64,000 nt of DNA from positions 10,321 to 74,320 of the forward strand of contig NZ_JBHUPT010000006.1 in assembly GCF_049056525.1 (NCBI RefSeq). The letters run 5' to 3'. The DNA comes from Leisingera coralii. GTDB taxonomy: Bacteria > Pseudomonadota > Alphaproteobacteria > Rhodobacterales > Rhodobacteraceae. The notes beneath the pieces are model-generated. The model had not been told where the DNA came from and ran no database searches. It saw only the letters and a program-made list of their open reading frames with translations. The stretch's first letter is position 1. Each line of letters begins with the position of its first letter. Below, one piece after another: positions 34,058 to 43,046 of this stretch. A program made the position numbers and the translations under genes.

Positions 34058-34525
34058 TCAGGCGGGGCGTTTCAGCCGGTCTTCGGTGTTCTTGGCGAAT
34101 TCGGCCAGGCGGAGCTTGAAGCGGCGGGTCAGGTTGCTGCGTGCCAGTTTCAGGGATTGCACCAGCAGACGACCGGTCAGGCTGGAGGGCGTCAGCTTCA
34201 GCTCTACAGACATCCGGGTCCGCTGCGGCGACAGCGCCAGCAGCTCCACCTCCATCCGGCCGTCAATGCCGCTGCCGCTGCCGGTCAGCGCCAGCCCGGT
34301 CACCGGGGTATAAGACGCCAGCGTCAGCCGGATGTCGCGCGGCTTGCCGCGGAAGCTGAACTTCAGATCCCAGGCCAGGCCGCTCTCCGGATCGGTGAGG
34401 TTGCCGGTCCGCTGCAGCTCGACGCCGCGGCGCAGGGCGGAGCGCTCCAGCAGCTCAAAATCGGAGATGACGCCGAACACCTCGGCAATCGGGGCTTCGA
34501 TATCTTCTTTGCTTTGAATCTTCAT
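34058..34525 (-). CDS. SRPBCC family protein (START-like)
   Basis: A 155-residue SRPBCC/polyketide-cyclase-like protein. The N-terminal MKIQSKEDIEAPIAEVFGVI is typical of the fold's first strand and helix, and a long C-terminal amphipathic helix (LLVQSLKLARSNLTRRFKLR) closes the cavity. No enzymatic residues can be assigned; such proteins bind hydrophobic ligands. Expressed alone, 57 bp beyond nudC on the same strand, so the two may be cotranscribed. Confidence 0.8.
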   Translation of the reverse strand: MKIQSKEDIEAPIAEVFGVISDFELLERSALRRGVELQRTGNLTDPESGLAWDLKFSFRGKPRDIRLTLASYTPVTGLALTGSGSGIDGRMEVELLALSPQRTRMSVELKLTPSSLTGRLLVQSLKLARSNLTRRFKLRLAEFAKNTEDRLKRPA

Positions 34526-34582
34526 GTCTGCCTGCCTCAGCTGCGCCGCCTGGCTGCGGTTCGGTTTGCGGCAATATGCGAT

Positions 34583-35566
34583 TTAGTCCAGCGTGTCCGC
34601 AAGCCAGTTTTTAAGCAGGAAATGGGCGATTGCCCCCTCCCGCGAGGGCTTCAGCACCGGGTGATCGCCTGCAAAGACAGTCATCATCTCCTGGCGGCTG
34701 ACCCACAGCGCGTCTTCGATCTCATTCGGGTCGATGGTGATCTCGCGGCTCAGCGCCTCGCCTGCGCAGCCGAACATCAGCGACATCGGAAAGGCCCAGG
34801 GCTGCGAGGAGAGGTAGCTGACAGGGCCGACCCTGACGCCGGTTTCCTCCAGCACCTCCCGGCGCACTGCGGCCTCAAGCGTCTCGCCGGGTTCGACAAA
34901 CCCTGCAAGCAGCGAATACATCCCCTCGGGCCAGCCGGGCGAGCGGCCCATCAGAACCGAATCGCCGTGGGTGATCAGCATGATCACGACCGGGTCGGTG
35001 CGCGGGAAATGCGGCGCCTTGCAGGCCGGGCAGATCCGCTGCCAGCCCGCCTGCGCCATGTCGCTGGGCGCGCCGCAGCAGGCGCAGAACCGGTGGCTGC
35101 GGTGCCAGGCCAGCATCGCCTTGGCGGTGGTGGCCAGCTCGGCCTCCAGCGGCGTAAGGCGGGTCATCACCCGGCGCAGCTCGGCAAAGACATGGCTATC
35201 CGGCAGGTCCGGGTGCCGCTGCTCGCTGGCATCGGCAAAGCTGCTCAGAGCCTCCTGGTCCAGGCTTTCGGGCTGCCAATCGCTGATATCGCAGGCAAAG
35301 CAGGGCGCGCTGCCAGGCTCCAGCCCAAGGAACAGCGCCGTGTCCCGGCGGCTGGCGGCCAGCGGGTGGTCAGGTGCGGTCCAGGCCAGGCCGCAGGGCA
35401 GGCCGCCTTCAGCTTCGCGCCGGGTCAGCGGCTTGCCGCGCCACATCAGCAGCACCTGGGCCTGCGGGTTGTTCCAGGCCGCGTCCAGCGCTGACGCGTC
35501 GGTGCGCAGATGCGCGGCGCGTTCCAGTCCGCCGCCGCCGAAAGTCACATGTTCTGCGCGTTTCAT
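34583..35566 (-). CDS. nudC: NAD(+) diphosphatase (NADH pyrophosphatase)
   Basis: A 327-residue NudC, which hydrolyses NAD(H) to NMN(H) and AMP and can remove NAD caps from RNA. It has an N-terminal NUDIX-like domain and a zinc ribbon with four Cys (FCACCGAPSD and ICPACKAPHFPR). The Nudix box is GFVEPGETLEAAVRREVLEE followed by TG. SQPWAFPMSLMFG is the NADH pyrophosphatase signature. The start at 35566 has AAAGGAGAG upstream. Full length; 57 bp precede the SRPBCC gene. Confidence 0.95.
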   Translation of the reverse strand: MKRAEHVTFGGGGLERAAHLRTDASALDAAWNNPQAQVLLMWRGKPLTRREAEGGLPCGLAWTAPDHPLAASRRDTALFLGLEPGSAPCFACDISDWQPESLDQEALSSFADASEQRHPDLPDSHVFAELRRVMTRLTPLEAELATTAKAMLAWHRSHRFCACCGAPSDMAQAGWQRICPACKAPHFPRTDPVVIMLITHGDSVLMGRSPGWPEGMYSLLAGFVEPGETLEAAVRREVLEETGVRVGPVSYLSSQPWAFPMSLMFGCAGEALSREITIDPNEIEDALWVSRQEMMTVFAGDHPVLKPSREGAIAHFLLKNWLADTLD

Positions 35567-35901
35567 GGCGGCTCTCCTTTGACTGGCGGCGGTTTGCCGG
35601 GCTTGCCGGACGGACTGCGGCAATCCATGACAGTGTGCCGCAGGGGTTGCCAGCATTCCGCTGCGATCTGCGCTTGCCTGTCGCTGCGCCGCCACACCTG
35701 CCCTGCAGCCGCAGGGGTATTTTGCAACGGAACATGACGCAACCATGCCGGAGCGGATGGGGCGGCAGGAAAAAGTTAACGGGCCGCGGAAACGAGTTAT
35801 TGCAAATCGTTAATACGCTGACTCAAATAGCCGCAAATCAAGAATGGCGCCGAATGGTGCGAGAGGAGCGGCGGGCAGGCGGTGTCAGCAGAAATTCGGA
35901 C

Positions 35902-37758
35902 ATGACAGGCGGGGCGGGGGCTCCGGAGGCCCGGCCCGCCGGGGTGCTGCGCGTGCTGGCCACTACGGACCTGCACTGCAACCTGCTGAGCCATGATTAC
36001 TATGCCGACCGTCCGGTTCCGGCCATCGGCCTGTCGCGGGTGGCCAGCCTGATCGGCCGGGAGCGTGCTGCTGCGGCGGAGCAAGGCGCGGCCTGCATTC
36101 TGGTCGATAACGGCGATGGCTTTCAGGGCTCGCCGCTGGGCGATATCGTGCCCGGCGCTGAGGGGCCGCATCCGCTGGCGCGTGCCTTTCAGGTGCTGGA
36201 ATATGATGCGGTTGGCCTGGGCAATCACGATTTCGACTTTGGCCTTGCGGCGCTGGCAGGGGTGCTCAGGGACGTGCCGTGCCCGGTGCTGTGCTCCAGC
36301 CTGACCGCTGCAGAGCCGGAGATTGACCTGCCTTTTGCGGGAACCGCGGTGCTGGAGCGGCAGATTCCGGGCTGCCCCGGCCTGCCGCCGGTGCGGATCG
36401 GCCTGCTGTCGGTACTGCCGCCGCAAACGCTGATCTGGTGCGGCCACGCGCTGGAGGTGGAGCTGGAGGCCGGGGGCATCGTGGAAACTGCCGAAGCCCA
36501 GGCCCGGAGGCTGAGGGAACAGGGCTGCGATGTGGTGCTGGCGCTGGCGCACACCGGGATCGCTGCCAGAACCGGTTCGGACAGCAGCGAGAACGCGCTG
36601 GAGCAGCTGGCGGCGCTGCCCGGGATTGACGCGGTGGTGGGCGGCCACACCCATCTGACGCTGCCTGACCCGGACTATCCTTTTGCCAAGCCGGTGGTGA
36701 TGCCGGGGGCGCATGGCTCGCATCTGGGGGTGATCAGCCTGGAGCTGGAGCATACCAGCGCGGGCTGGCAGCCCGCCGGCGGCACTGCCAGCCTGCAGCC
36801 GGTAGCACAGCCGGGGCACTCCGGCGAAGCTGTGCCGCTGGTGGAGGAGGAGGCCGGCTTCACCCGGGCGCTGGCCGCTGATCACGCCCGCACCCTGGAG
36901 CGGATGCGGCAGCCTGCGGGCTACAGCCCAGTGGCGATGCATTCCTATTTCACCTTCTTTGCGCCCGACCGGGGGCTGGCGCTGGTTGCCTGCGCCCAGG
37001 CGGCTGCGGTGCGGCCGCTGCTGCAAGGCACCTCCGCGGAAGGCCTGCCGCTGCTGTCCGCGGCGGCACCGTGCAAATTCGGCGGCCGCTCCGGCCCGCA
37101 TTCCTTTACCGACATCCCGGCCGGGGAGCTGTGCGCCCGCAATATCGCCGATCTGCAGGTCTTTGCCAATGAGCTGCGGGTGGTCACGGTCACCGGCGCG
37201 CAGCTGCGGGAGTGGCTGGAGATGTCGGCCGGGCTGTTCAACCGGGTCGAGCCGGGCAGTTCCGGCACCCGGCTGGCCGACCCGCAGCGGGCGGGGCATC
37301 ATTTCGACGTGATTTTCGGGCTGAGCTATCAGATCGATCTGTCGCAGCCGCCGCGCTATTCCGCCGCCGGAACGTGCATCAACCCGTCGGCGCGCCGGAT
37401 CCTGGATCTGTGCTGGAACGGCCGCACGGTGGTGCCGGAGCAGCGCTTTGCGGTTGCCGCCAACAGCTACCGGGTCAGCGGCGGCGGCAGCTTCAGGATG
37501 CTGCGCGAGGCCGAGGAGCTGCCGCTGGCGCCGATGCGGATCCGCCAGGCGGTGCGCGATTATATCGCCGGGCAGCTGCCTGCGGACCCGCTGGCGGCGG
37601 CGCCGTACCCCTGGCAGCTGGCGCCGATGCCCGGCTCCAGCGCGGTGGCTGTGACCGGGCCGGGGGCGGCCGCCTATCTGGACGAGCTGCCCGCCGGGCT
37701 GGTGACACCTTGCGGGTTCACCAGCAGCGGGTTCTGGCAGCTCGAGCTGCAGCTGTGA
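35902..37758 (+). CDS. cpdB: 2',3'-cyclic-nucleotide 2'-phosphodiesterase/3'-nucleotidase (CpdB-like)
   Basis: A 618-residue metallophosphatase plus 5'-nucleotidase C-terminal domain. Metal ligands are visible in ATTDLHCNL, VDNGDGFQGSPLGD, GLGNHDFDFG and VVGGHTHLTL. The C-terminal substrate domain has TVTGAQLREWLEMSAGLFN and FGLSYQIDLS. It should hydrolyse 2',3'-cyclic nucleotides, such as RNase T2 products, and 3'-nucleotides. Unlike the classical periplasmic enzyme I see no signal peptide from either possible start (35902 or 35854), and neither has a convincing ribosome-binding site, so the start and the location are uncertain. 35567-35901 holds no other gene. Confidence 0.85.
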   Translation: MTGGAGAPEARPAGVLRVLATTDLHCNLLSHDYYADRPVPAIGLSRVASLIGRERAAAAEQGAACILVDNGDGFQGSPLGDIVPGAEGPHPLARAFQVLEYDAVGLGNHDFDFGLAALAGVLRDVPCPVLCSSLTAAEPEIDLPFAGTAVLERQIPGCPGLPPVRIGLLSVLPPQTLIWCGHALEVELEAGGIVETAEAQARRLREQGCDVVLALAHTGIAARTGSDSSENALEQLAALPGIDAVVGGHTHLTLPDPDYPFAKPVVMPGAHGSHLGVISLELEHTSAGWQPAGGTASLQPVAQPGHSGEAVPLVEEEAGFTRALAADHARTLERMRQPAGYSPVAMHSYFTFFAPDRGLALVACAQAAAVRPLLQGTSAEGLPLLSAAAPCKFGGRSGPHSFTDIPAGELCARNIADLQVFANELRVVTVTGAQLREWLEMSAGLFNRVEPGSSGTRLADPQRAGHHFDVIFGLSYQIDLSQPPRYSAAGTCINPSARRILDLCWNGRTVVPEQRFAVAANSYRVSGGGSFRMLREAEELPLAPMRIRQAVRDYIAGQLPADPLAAAPYPWQLAPMPGSSAVAVTGPGAAAYLDELPAGLVTPCGFTSSGFWQLELQL

Positions 37759-37822
37759 ACCTCTGAAAGCAGGCCGGGAGCGGCCCTTGCCAATCCCGGC
37801 AGCGGCGCTTATATCGGGATTC

Positions 37823-37916
37823 GAGAGGTTGGCGCGGGCAAGCGCCTCGCCAACCTGGTCAGGTCCGGAAGGAAGCAGCCACAACGAGCCCCGCTTGGGT
37901 CGATGTCCAGCCTCTC
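37823..37916 (+). ncRNA. ffs: signal recognition particle RNA (4.5S RNA)
   Basis: Contains the invariant domain IV core GGTCAGGTCCGGAAGGAAGC (37857-37876) including the GGAA tetraloop. The ends GAGAGGTTGG and CCAGCCTCTC pair to close the single hairpin. Length about 94 nt, as in bacterial small SRP RNA. With Ffh it targets membrane proteins to the SRP receptor. It lies between cpdB and the convergent pheA, with a triple-hairpin element after it. Confidence 0.95.
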
Positions 37917-37945
37917 ACTTTTCCCCGAACAGCTTGATGCAGGGT

Positions 37946-38017
37946 GCCGTTTTCATGCGATGAAAACGGCCAGGAAAAATCGATTTTTCCTGGCCGGAAT
38001 TCGCGCCGGATTCCGGC
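37946..38017. repeat. triple-hairpin intergenic element, copy 3
   Basis: Three abutting hairpins: GCCGTTTTCAT/ATGAAAACGGC (37946-37970, 3-nt loop), CCAGGAAAAAT/ATTTTTCCTGG (37970-37993, CG loop) and GCCGGAAT/ATTCCGGC (37993-38017, 9-nt loop). Neighbouring stems share their boundary base. The element lies between the SRP RNA and the convergent pheA stop codon. Confidence 0.85.
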
Positions 38018-38021
38018 TGGC

Positions 38022-38855
38022 CTAGAACCGGCCGTTGTCCGCCGGATAAACGCCGAGGATTTCCACATTGGTGGTGAAATAGTTCAGCTCGTCCATCGCC
38101 AGCTGCACGTGCGGGTCGTCGGGGTGGCCCTCGATATCGGCATAGAACTGGGTGGCGGTGAAGGAGCCGTCCACCATGTAGCTTTCCAGCTTGGTCATGT
38201 TGATGCCATTGGTGGCAAAGCCGCCCATCGCCTTGTAGAGCGCCGCCGGGATGTTGCGCACCTGGAACACGAAGCTGGTGATCATGTTGTGAGCGCCGCG
38301 GCGGGTGTAATCCGGCTCTTGCGCCATGATCAGGAAGCGGGTGGTGTTGTCGCCGTTGTCCTCGATATGGCGGGCCAGCACCTCCAGCCCGTAGATCTCG
38401 CCTGCCAGTTCGCTGGCCAGCGCGGCGGAGTGAATGTCGCCGGCTTCGGCCACATCGCGGGCGGCGCGGGCATTGTCGGGGCTGACCCGGCCGCGGATGC
38501 CGTGCTCGCGCAGGAAGGTCCCGCACTGCGGCAGCAGCACCAGATGCGAATGCGCCTCGCGGATGTCTTCCAGTTTTGCTCCCGGCACCGCCAGCAGGTT
38601 GATATGCACCCGCACAAAGGCTTCGTCGACGATGTGCAGCCCGCTGTGCGGCAAGAGCCGGTGGCTGTCGGCCACCCGCCCGTAGGTAGAGTTCTCCACC
38701 GGCAGCATCGCCTGCTCCGCCTCGCCGGTGCGCACCGCCTCCAGAATGTCCTCGAACGTGCGGCAGGGCAGCACCTCCATGCCGGGGCGGGCGATGCGGC
38801 AGGCCTCGTGGCTGTAGGAGCCAAGCTCCCCCTGAATGGCGATTTTGCGGCTCAT
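38022..38855 (-). CDS. pheA: prephenate dehydratase
   Basis: A 277-residue monofunctional prephenate dehydratase, making phenylpyruvate for phenylalanine synthesis. The catalytic domain (about 5-180) has GELGSYSHEA, LPVENSTYGRV, and the catalytic NTTRFLIM Thr motif (Thr within GDNTTRF). The ACT regulatory domain (about 195-275) has NIPAALYKAMGGFATNGINM and the ESYMV motif that binds phenylalanine. No chorismate mutase domain is present. Start MSRKIAIQG at 38855. Confidence 0.96.
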   Translation of the reverse strand: MSRKIAIQGELGSYSHEACRIARPGMEVLPCRTFEDILEAVRTGEAEQAMLPVENSTYGRVADSHRLLPHSGLHIVDEAFVRVHINLLAVPGAKLEDIREAHSHLVLLPQCGTFLREHGIRGRVSPDNARAARDVAEAGDIHSAALASELAGEIYGLEVLARHIEDNGDNTTRFLIMAQEPDYTRRGAHNMITSFVFQVRNIPAALYKAMGGFATNGINMTKLESYMVDGSFTATQFYADIEGHPDDPHVQLAMDELNYFTTNVEILGVYPADNGRF

Positions 38856-38973
38856 GGGTGTGTTCCCCGTGCAAAACTTCAATATTTGGGCGTTTCGTCG
38901 CGCTGTCTATACCTTGCCACTTGGGAGGGGAAGCCTTAGACACCCCGTCAGACAGCTAAATGGACTCGCGATC

Positions 38974-39483
38974 ATGTTTGACACGATGACCCTCACCAAA
39001 GCGACCGCAGGCGTTTGCGGCGCGTTCCTGGTATTCCTTCTGGGCAAATGGGGCGCAGAAGTACTGTATCACATGGACAGCCACGGTGAGGCTTCCTATG
39101 TGATCGAAGTTGCCACCGACGAAGATGCCGGCAGCGATGAGCCGGAAGTCAGCTTCGAAGAGCTGATGGCCTCCGCCGACGCCGCCAAGGGCGCCAAGGT
39201 GTTCAAGAAATGCTCCGCCTGCCACAAGCTGGAAGATGGCGCCAATGCCACCGGCCCGTACCTGTACGGTGTTGTCGGCCGCGACATCGCCGCCGCTTCG
39301 GGCTTTGGCTATTCCGGTGCGCTGACCGGCCTGGCCGGCAAGGCCTGGACCCCGGAAGAGCTGGACGCCTTCCTGGCGAAGCCCTCGGCCTATGCCTCCG
39401 GCACCACCATGTCGTTCTCCGGCCTGAAAAAGCAGAGCGACCGGGTGAACCTCATCGCCTATCTGGACAGCCTGGACGACTGA
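38974..39483 (+). CDS. membrane-anchored cytochrome c (c552/CycM type)
   Basis: A 169-residue cytochrome c tethered by an uncleaved N-terminal helix (about 10-25, AGVCGAFLVFLLGKWGAEVL). An acidic linker (40-62) and a class I haem domain with CSACH (about 77-81) and axial Met in GTTMSF follow. It should carry electrons in the periplasm from the bc1 complex to terminal oxidases, such as the cbb3 oxidase in this window. The ATG at 38974 gives the conserved N terminus. Divergent from pheA; a 26-bp perfect palindrome terminates it. Confidence 0.92.
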   Translation: MFDTMTLTKATAGVCGAFLVFLLGKWGAEVLYHMDSHGEASYVIEVATDEDAGSDEPEVSFEELMASADAAKGAKVFKKCSACHKLEDGANATGPYLYGVVGRDIAAASGFGYSGALTGLAGKAWTPEELDAFLAKPSAYASGTTMSFSGLKKQSDRVNLIAYLDSLDD

Positions 39484-39515
39484 TCCGGACCGCTGTCTCA
39501 GCTATCCAAAGAAAG

Positions 39516-39541
39516 AAGCCGCTGCGGATCCGCAGCGGCTT
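39516..39541. terminator. bidirectional intrinsic terminator
   Basis: A perfect palindrome with 11-bp arms AAGCCGCTGCG/CGCAGCGGCTT around GATC and a T run on the plus strand, between the convergent cytochrome c and DUF333 genes. Confidence 0.92.
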
Positions 39542-39568
39542 TTTTCGCGTATGGGTGAGCGGGCCTGC

Positions 39569-39805
39569 TCAGGCCGGGTTGTTTTCCCGGTAATAGGCCA
39601 GCGCGTCGCGCTCCTGGCCGTCCGGCAGGATGCAGACGCCGATGGTGCCGGCCTTGCCGCTGCGCAGCACGTACTGGCCGCCGGTCTGCACGCAATACGC
39701 CTCTTCGGGGCTGCTGTAGACCACTTCCTCTTCCTGCTGGGCACAGGCGCTGAGCGCGGCGGCCCCGGCAACCGCAAGAGCGGCGAATTTCATTGACTTC
39801 AGCAT
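39569..39805 (-). CDS. DUF333 family small lipoprotein
   Basis: A 78-residue lipoprotein. The signal peptide ends in the lipobox LSAC (Cys21 acylated). The mature part (PEEAYCVQTGGQYVLRSGKA, then CILPDGQERDALAYYREN) is a DUF333 repeat with two conserved cysteines. Function unknown; probably attached to the periplasmic face of the outer membrane. Single gene. 39806-40022 has no further gene. Confidence 0.85.
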   Translation of the reverse strand: MLKSMKFAALAVAGAAALSACAQQEEEVVYSSPEEAYCVQTGGQYVLRSGKAGTIGVCILPDGQERDALAYYRENNPA

Positions 39806-40022
39806 CGGCAGACTCCCTCATTTTTTAACGCAATTATGTTGTGAGGCTGGCAGGTAATTTTATTTCGCGCAAGCGCAGCTGCGCGCAGGCTATTGTTTCG
39901 GCTGCTTTATGCCCAGAACAGGCGCCCGATCACCCAATCTCAACTTGAATGTTACCACCCCCGGACATTAGCTTGAGAGCGGAAATCCGGGCCGAAGTTC
40001 CGGGCAAAGGAGGTCATGGCAG

Positions 40023-41948
40023 ATGAATACCGCTCGAGCTGCGGCACGCGTGCGCGCGAAAGACAGGGTGAACCCGCTGCAGGCCGCGGCGGCGCTGGCC
40101 CCGATGCTGGCTCTGGGGCTGATCCTGGCACTGGCGGCGGCCACTCTGGCCAGGGCGGAAGAGACCATCCTCAAGAGCCACGGCTTTGCCGAGTTCGGCG
40201 AGCTGAAATACCCGGAGGGCTTTGCCCATTTCGATTACGTTAATCCTGACGCGCCCAAGGGCGGCGAACTGTCGATCTCTGCTGTCGGCACCTTCGACAG
40301 CATGAACCCCTTCACCCGCAAGGGGCGGGCAGGGGCGCTGTCCTCGGATCATTTCGAAAGCCTGCTGGTGGAATCCTATGACGAGCCCGGCTCCTACTAC
40401 GGGCTGATCGCCGAGAGCCTGGAATACCCCGAAAGCCAGGACTGGGTGATCTTCAACCTGCGGCCGGAGGCGACGTTTTCCGACGGTAGCCCGGTCACCG
40501 CGGACGATGTCGTGTTCTCCCACAACATCCTGCTGGACCAGGGCCTGAAATCCTATGCCGAGGCGGTGCGCAAACGCATCCCCAAGGCTGAGGCGCTGGG
40601 CCTGCACCGGGTGAAGTTCCATTTCAGCCCGGACTTCCCGCGCCGGGCGATGATCACCCAAGTGGGCGGCACGCCGGTGTTCTCCAAGGCCTGGTTCGAG
40701 GCCGACCCGGAGAACCGCCGTATTGATGAGCCGCGGCTGGATCCCGGCATCGGCTCCGGCCCCTACATGCTGGAAAGCGCCGAGGTGAACCAGCGCATCA
40801 CCTACAAGCTGAACCCCAACTATTGGGGCGCAGACCTGAACGTGAACGCCGGCCGCCACAACTATGACCGCATCCGGGTCGAGTATTTCGGCGATGCAAT
40901 AGCCGCGATGGAAGGCTTCAAGGCGGGCGTCTATACCCTGCGGCCCGAGAACAACTCCAAGAGCTGGGCCACGGCCTATGACTTTGCAGCGGTGGAAAAG
41001 GGCCAGGTGATCAAGGGCGAGATCCCGGACGGCAATGTGCCCGCCGCGAATGGTTTTGTGATGAACCTCTTGAAGCCCAAGTTCCAGGACATCCGTGTGC
41101 GGGAGGCGCTGCAGCTGGCGTTCAATTTCGAATGGACGAACGAAAGCCTGCAATACGGGCTGTTCCGCCACCGCTCGTCCTTCTGGCAGGATTCTCCGCT
41201 TGCGGCGAAGGGCCTGCCGGAGGGCCGCGAGAAGGAGGTGCTGGAGGCGCTCGGCGATCAGATCGACCCGTCAATCCTGACCTCGGAACCGGTGATGGCG
41301 CACAGCTCCAAGGCGTCGCGGCCGGGCGACCGCAAGAACCTGCGCCGGGCGATGAAGCTGCTGGAAGAGGCGGGCTGGACCGTCGGCGATGACGGGGTGC
41401 GCCGCAATGCCGAAGGCAAGGTGCTGAAGGTGGAGTTCCTCGCCGACAGCCCGACCATCGAGCGCATCGTGCAGCCCTATATCAGCAACCTGCGCACCAT
41501 GGGTGTGGATGCGGTGCTGAACCGGGTCGATTACGCCCAGTACACCAGCCGCCGCCGGGAAAAGGAGTTCGACATGATCTCCTCCGCCTATCCGATGTCG
41601 CTGGAGCCTTCGACCGGCCTCTACCAGTATTTCGGCTCCGAGGCGCATGAGTATTCCGTGTTCAATCCGGCAGGCCTGGCCGATCCGGCGGTGGATGCGC
41701 TGATCGGCAATATCGTCAACGCCAAGACCCAGGAAGAGCTGCGGGCCAATGCCCGCGCGCTGGACCGGGTGCTGCGCGCCAAGCGCTTCATGGTGCCGAC
41801 CTGGTATCTGGACGTGAACTGGATTGCCTATTGGGACATGTACCGCCATCCGGAAAACCTGCCGCCGTATAACACGGGGATGCTGGATCTGTGGTGGATC
41901 GATGCCGCCCGCGAGGCAGAGCTCAAATCGGCCGGCGCACTGCGGTAA
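40023..41948 (+). CDS. yejA: peptide/microcin ABC transporter substrate-binding protein (YejA-like)
   Basis: A 641-residue SBP_bac_5-family binding protein of the YejA type. A long basic N region precedes the hydrophobic signal core (about 20-45, ending ATLARA). HGFAEFGELKYPEGFAHFDY and NPDAPKGGEL are YejA hallmarks. It should deliver oligopeptides to the YejBEF importer in the periplasm. AAAGGAGG precedes it at about 40007-40013. First gene of a four-gene operon with 9- and 3-bp gaps between the first three. Confidence 0.92.
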   Translation: MNTARAAARVRAKDRVNPLQAAAALAPMLALGLILALAAATLARAEETILKSHGFAEFGELKYPEGFAHFDYVNPDAPKGGELSISAVGTFDSMNPFTRKGRAGALSSDHFESLLVESYDEPGSYYGLIAESLEYPESQDWVIFNLRPEATFSDGSPVTADDVVFSHNILLDQGLKSYAEAVRKRIPKAEALGLHRVKFHFSPDFPRRAMITQVGGTPVFSKAWFEADPENRRIDEPRLDPGIGSGPYMLESAEVNQRITYKLNPNYWGADLNVNAGRHNYDRIRVEYFGDAIAAMEGFKAGVYTLRPENNSKSWATAYDFAAVEKGQVIKGEIPDGNVPAANGFVMNLLKPKFQDIRVREALQLAFNFEWTNESLQYGLFRHRSSFWQDSPLAAKGLPEGREKEVLEALGDQIDPSILTSEPVMAHSSKASRPGDRKNLRRAMKLLEEAGWTVGDDGVRRNAEGKVLKVEFLADSPTIERIVQPYISNLRTMGVDAVLNRVDYAQYTSRRREKEFDMISSAYPMSLEPSTGLYQYFGSEAHEYSVFNPAGLADPAVDALIGNIVNAKTQEELRANARALDRVLRAKRFMVPTWYLDVNWIAYWDMYRHPENLPPYNTGMLDLWWIDAAREAELKSAGALR

Positions 41949-41957
41949 GACAAGCAC

Positions 41958-43043
41958 ATGGCAGCCTATATCCTCCGACGCCTGCTTCTGGTGATCCCGA
42001 CGCTGTTCGGGATCCTGCTGGTGAACTTTGCCCTGGTGCAGTTTGTGCCGGGCGGCCCCGTGGAACAGATCATTGCCCAGCTGGAAGGCGGCGGCGACGT
42101 GTTCGAGGGCTTTGCCGGCGGCGGCGGCGACACCGGCACCGAGGCGATCAGCGCCAATGAGAACTATGCCGGCCGCCAGGGCCTGCCGCCGGAGCTGATC
42201 AAGGAGCTGGAACAGCAGTTCGGCCTCGACAAGCCGCCCTTGGAGCGGTTCCTGACGATGCTGTGGAACTATGTGCAATTCGATTTCGGTGAGAGCTATT
42301 TCCGCAAGATCGAGGTGACCGACCTGGTGCTGGAGAAGATGCCGGTGTCGATCTCGCTGGGCCTGTGGTCGACGGTGATCGCCTATCTGATCTCGATCCC
42401 GATGGGCATCCGCAAGGCGCTGGGGGATGGGTCGCGGTTCGATACCTGGACCAGCGGCGTGATCATCGCGGCCTATGCGATCCCGTCCTTCCTGTTTGCC
42501 ATCATGCTGCTGGTGCTGTTTGCCGGCGGCTCCTACTGGCAGATCTTCCCGCTGCGCGGGCTGACCTCGGACAATTGGGAACAGCTGAGCCTTTTGGGCA
42601 AGATCGGCGATTACTTCTGGCACATCGCGCTGCCGGTGCTGGCCTCGACCATTGGCGCCTTTGCGACGCTGACGCTGCTGACCAAGAACTCCTTCCTGGA
42701 CGAGATCAAGAAGCATTACGTGATGACCGCCCGCGCCAAGGGCCTCAGCGAGAACCGGGTGCTCTATGGCCATGTGTTCCGCAACGCGATGCTGATCGTG
42801 ATCGCGGGCTTCCCGTCGGTCTTCATCGGCATCTTCTTTTCCGGCTCGCTGATCATCGAGACAATCTTCTCGCTCGACGGCCTCGGCCGGCTGGGGTTCG
42901 AGGCGGCGGTGGCGCGCGATTACCCGGTGATCTTCGGCACACTGTTCATCTTCGGCCTGATGAGCCTGGTGGTCGGCATCATTTCCGACCTGATGTACGT
43001 GTTGGTCGATCCGCGCATCGACTTTGAAAAGCGGGAGGGCTGA
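41958..43043 (+). CDS. yejB: ABC transporter permease YejB
   Basis: A 361-residue BPD_transp_1 permease with six transmembrane helices. It opens AYILRRLLLVIPTLFGILLV NFALVQFVPGG and carries the EAA loop TARAKGLSENRVLYGHVFRN that contacts the ATPase. Between helices 1 and 2 the periplasmic stretch is enlarged by a Gly-rich segment (about 45-60), as in YejB proteins. Nine bp after yejA, and 3 bp before yejE. Confidence 0.94.
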   Translation: MAAYILRRLLLVIPTLFGILLVNFALVQFVPGGPVEQIIAQLEGGGDVFEGFAGGGGDTGTEAISANENYAGRQGLPPELIKELEQQFGLDKPPLERFLTMLWNYVQFDFGESYFRKIEVTDLVLEKMPVSISLGLWSTVIAYLISIPMGIRKALGDGSRFDTWTSGVIIAAYAIPSFLFAIMLLVLFAGGSYWQIFPLRGLTSDNWEQLSLLGKIGDYFWHIALPVLASTIGAFATLTLLTKNSFLDEIKKHYVMTARAKGLSENRVLYGHVFRNAMLIVIAGFPSVFIGIFFSGSLIIETIFSLDGLGRLGFEAAVARDYPVIFGTLFIFGLMSLVVGIISDLMYVLVDPRIDFEKREG

Positions 43044-43046
43044 GCC

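Noticed and set aside
35797..37884. 695-codon open frame on the minus strand
   Set aside because: Antisense to the cpdB-like gene, which has all metal-binding motifs; the reverse frame has none.
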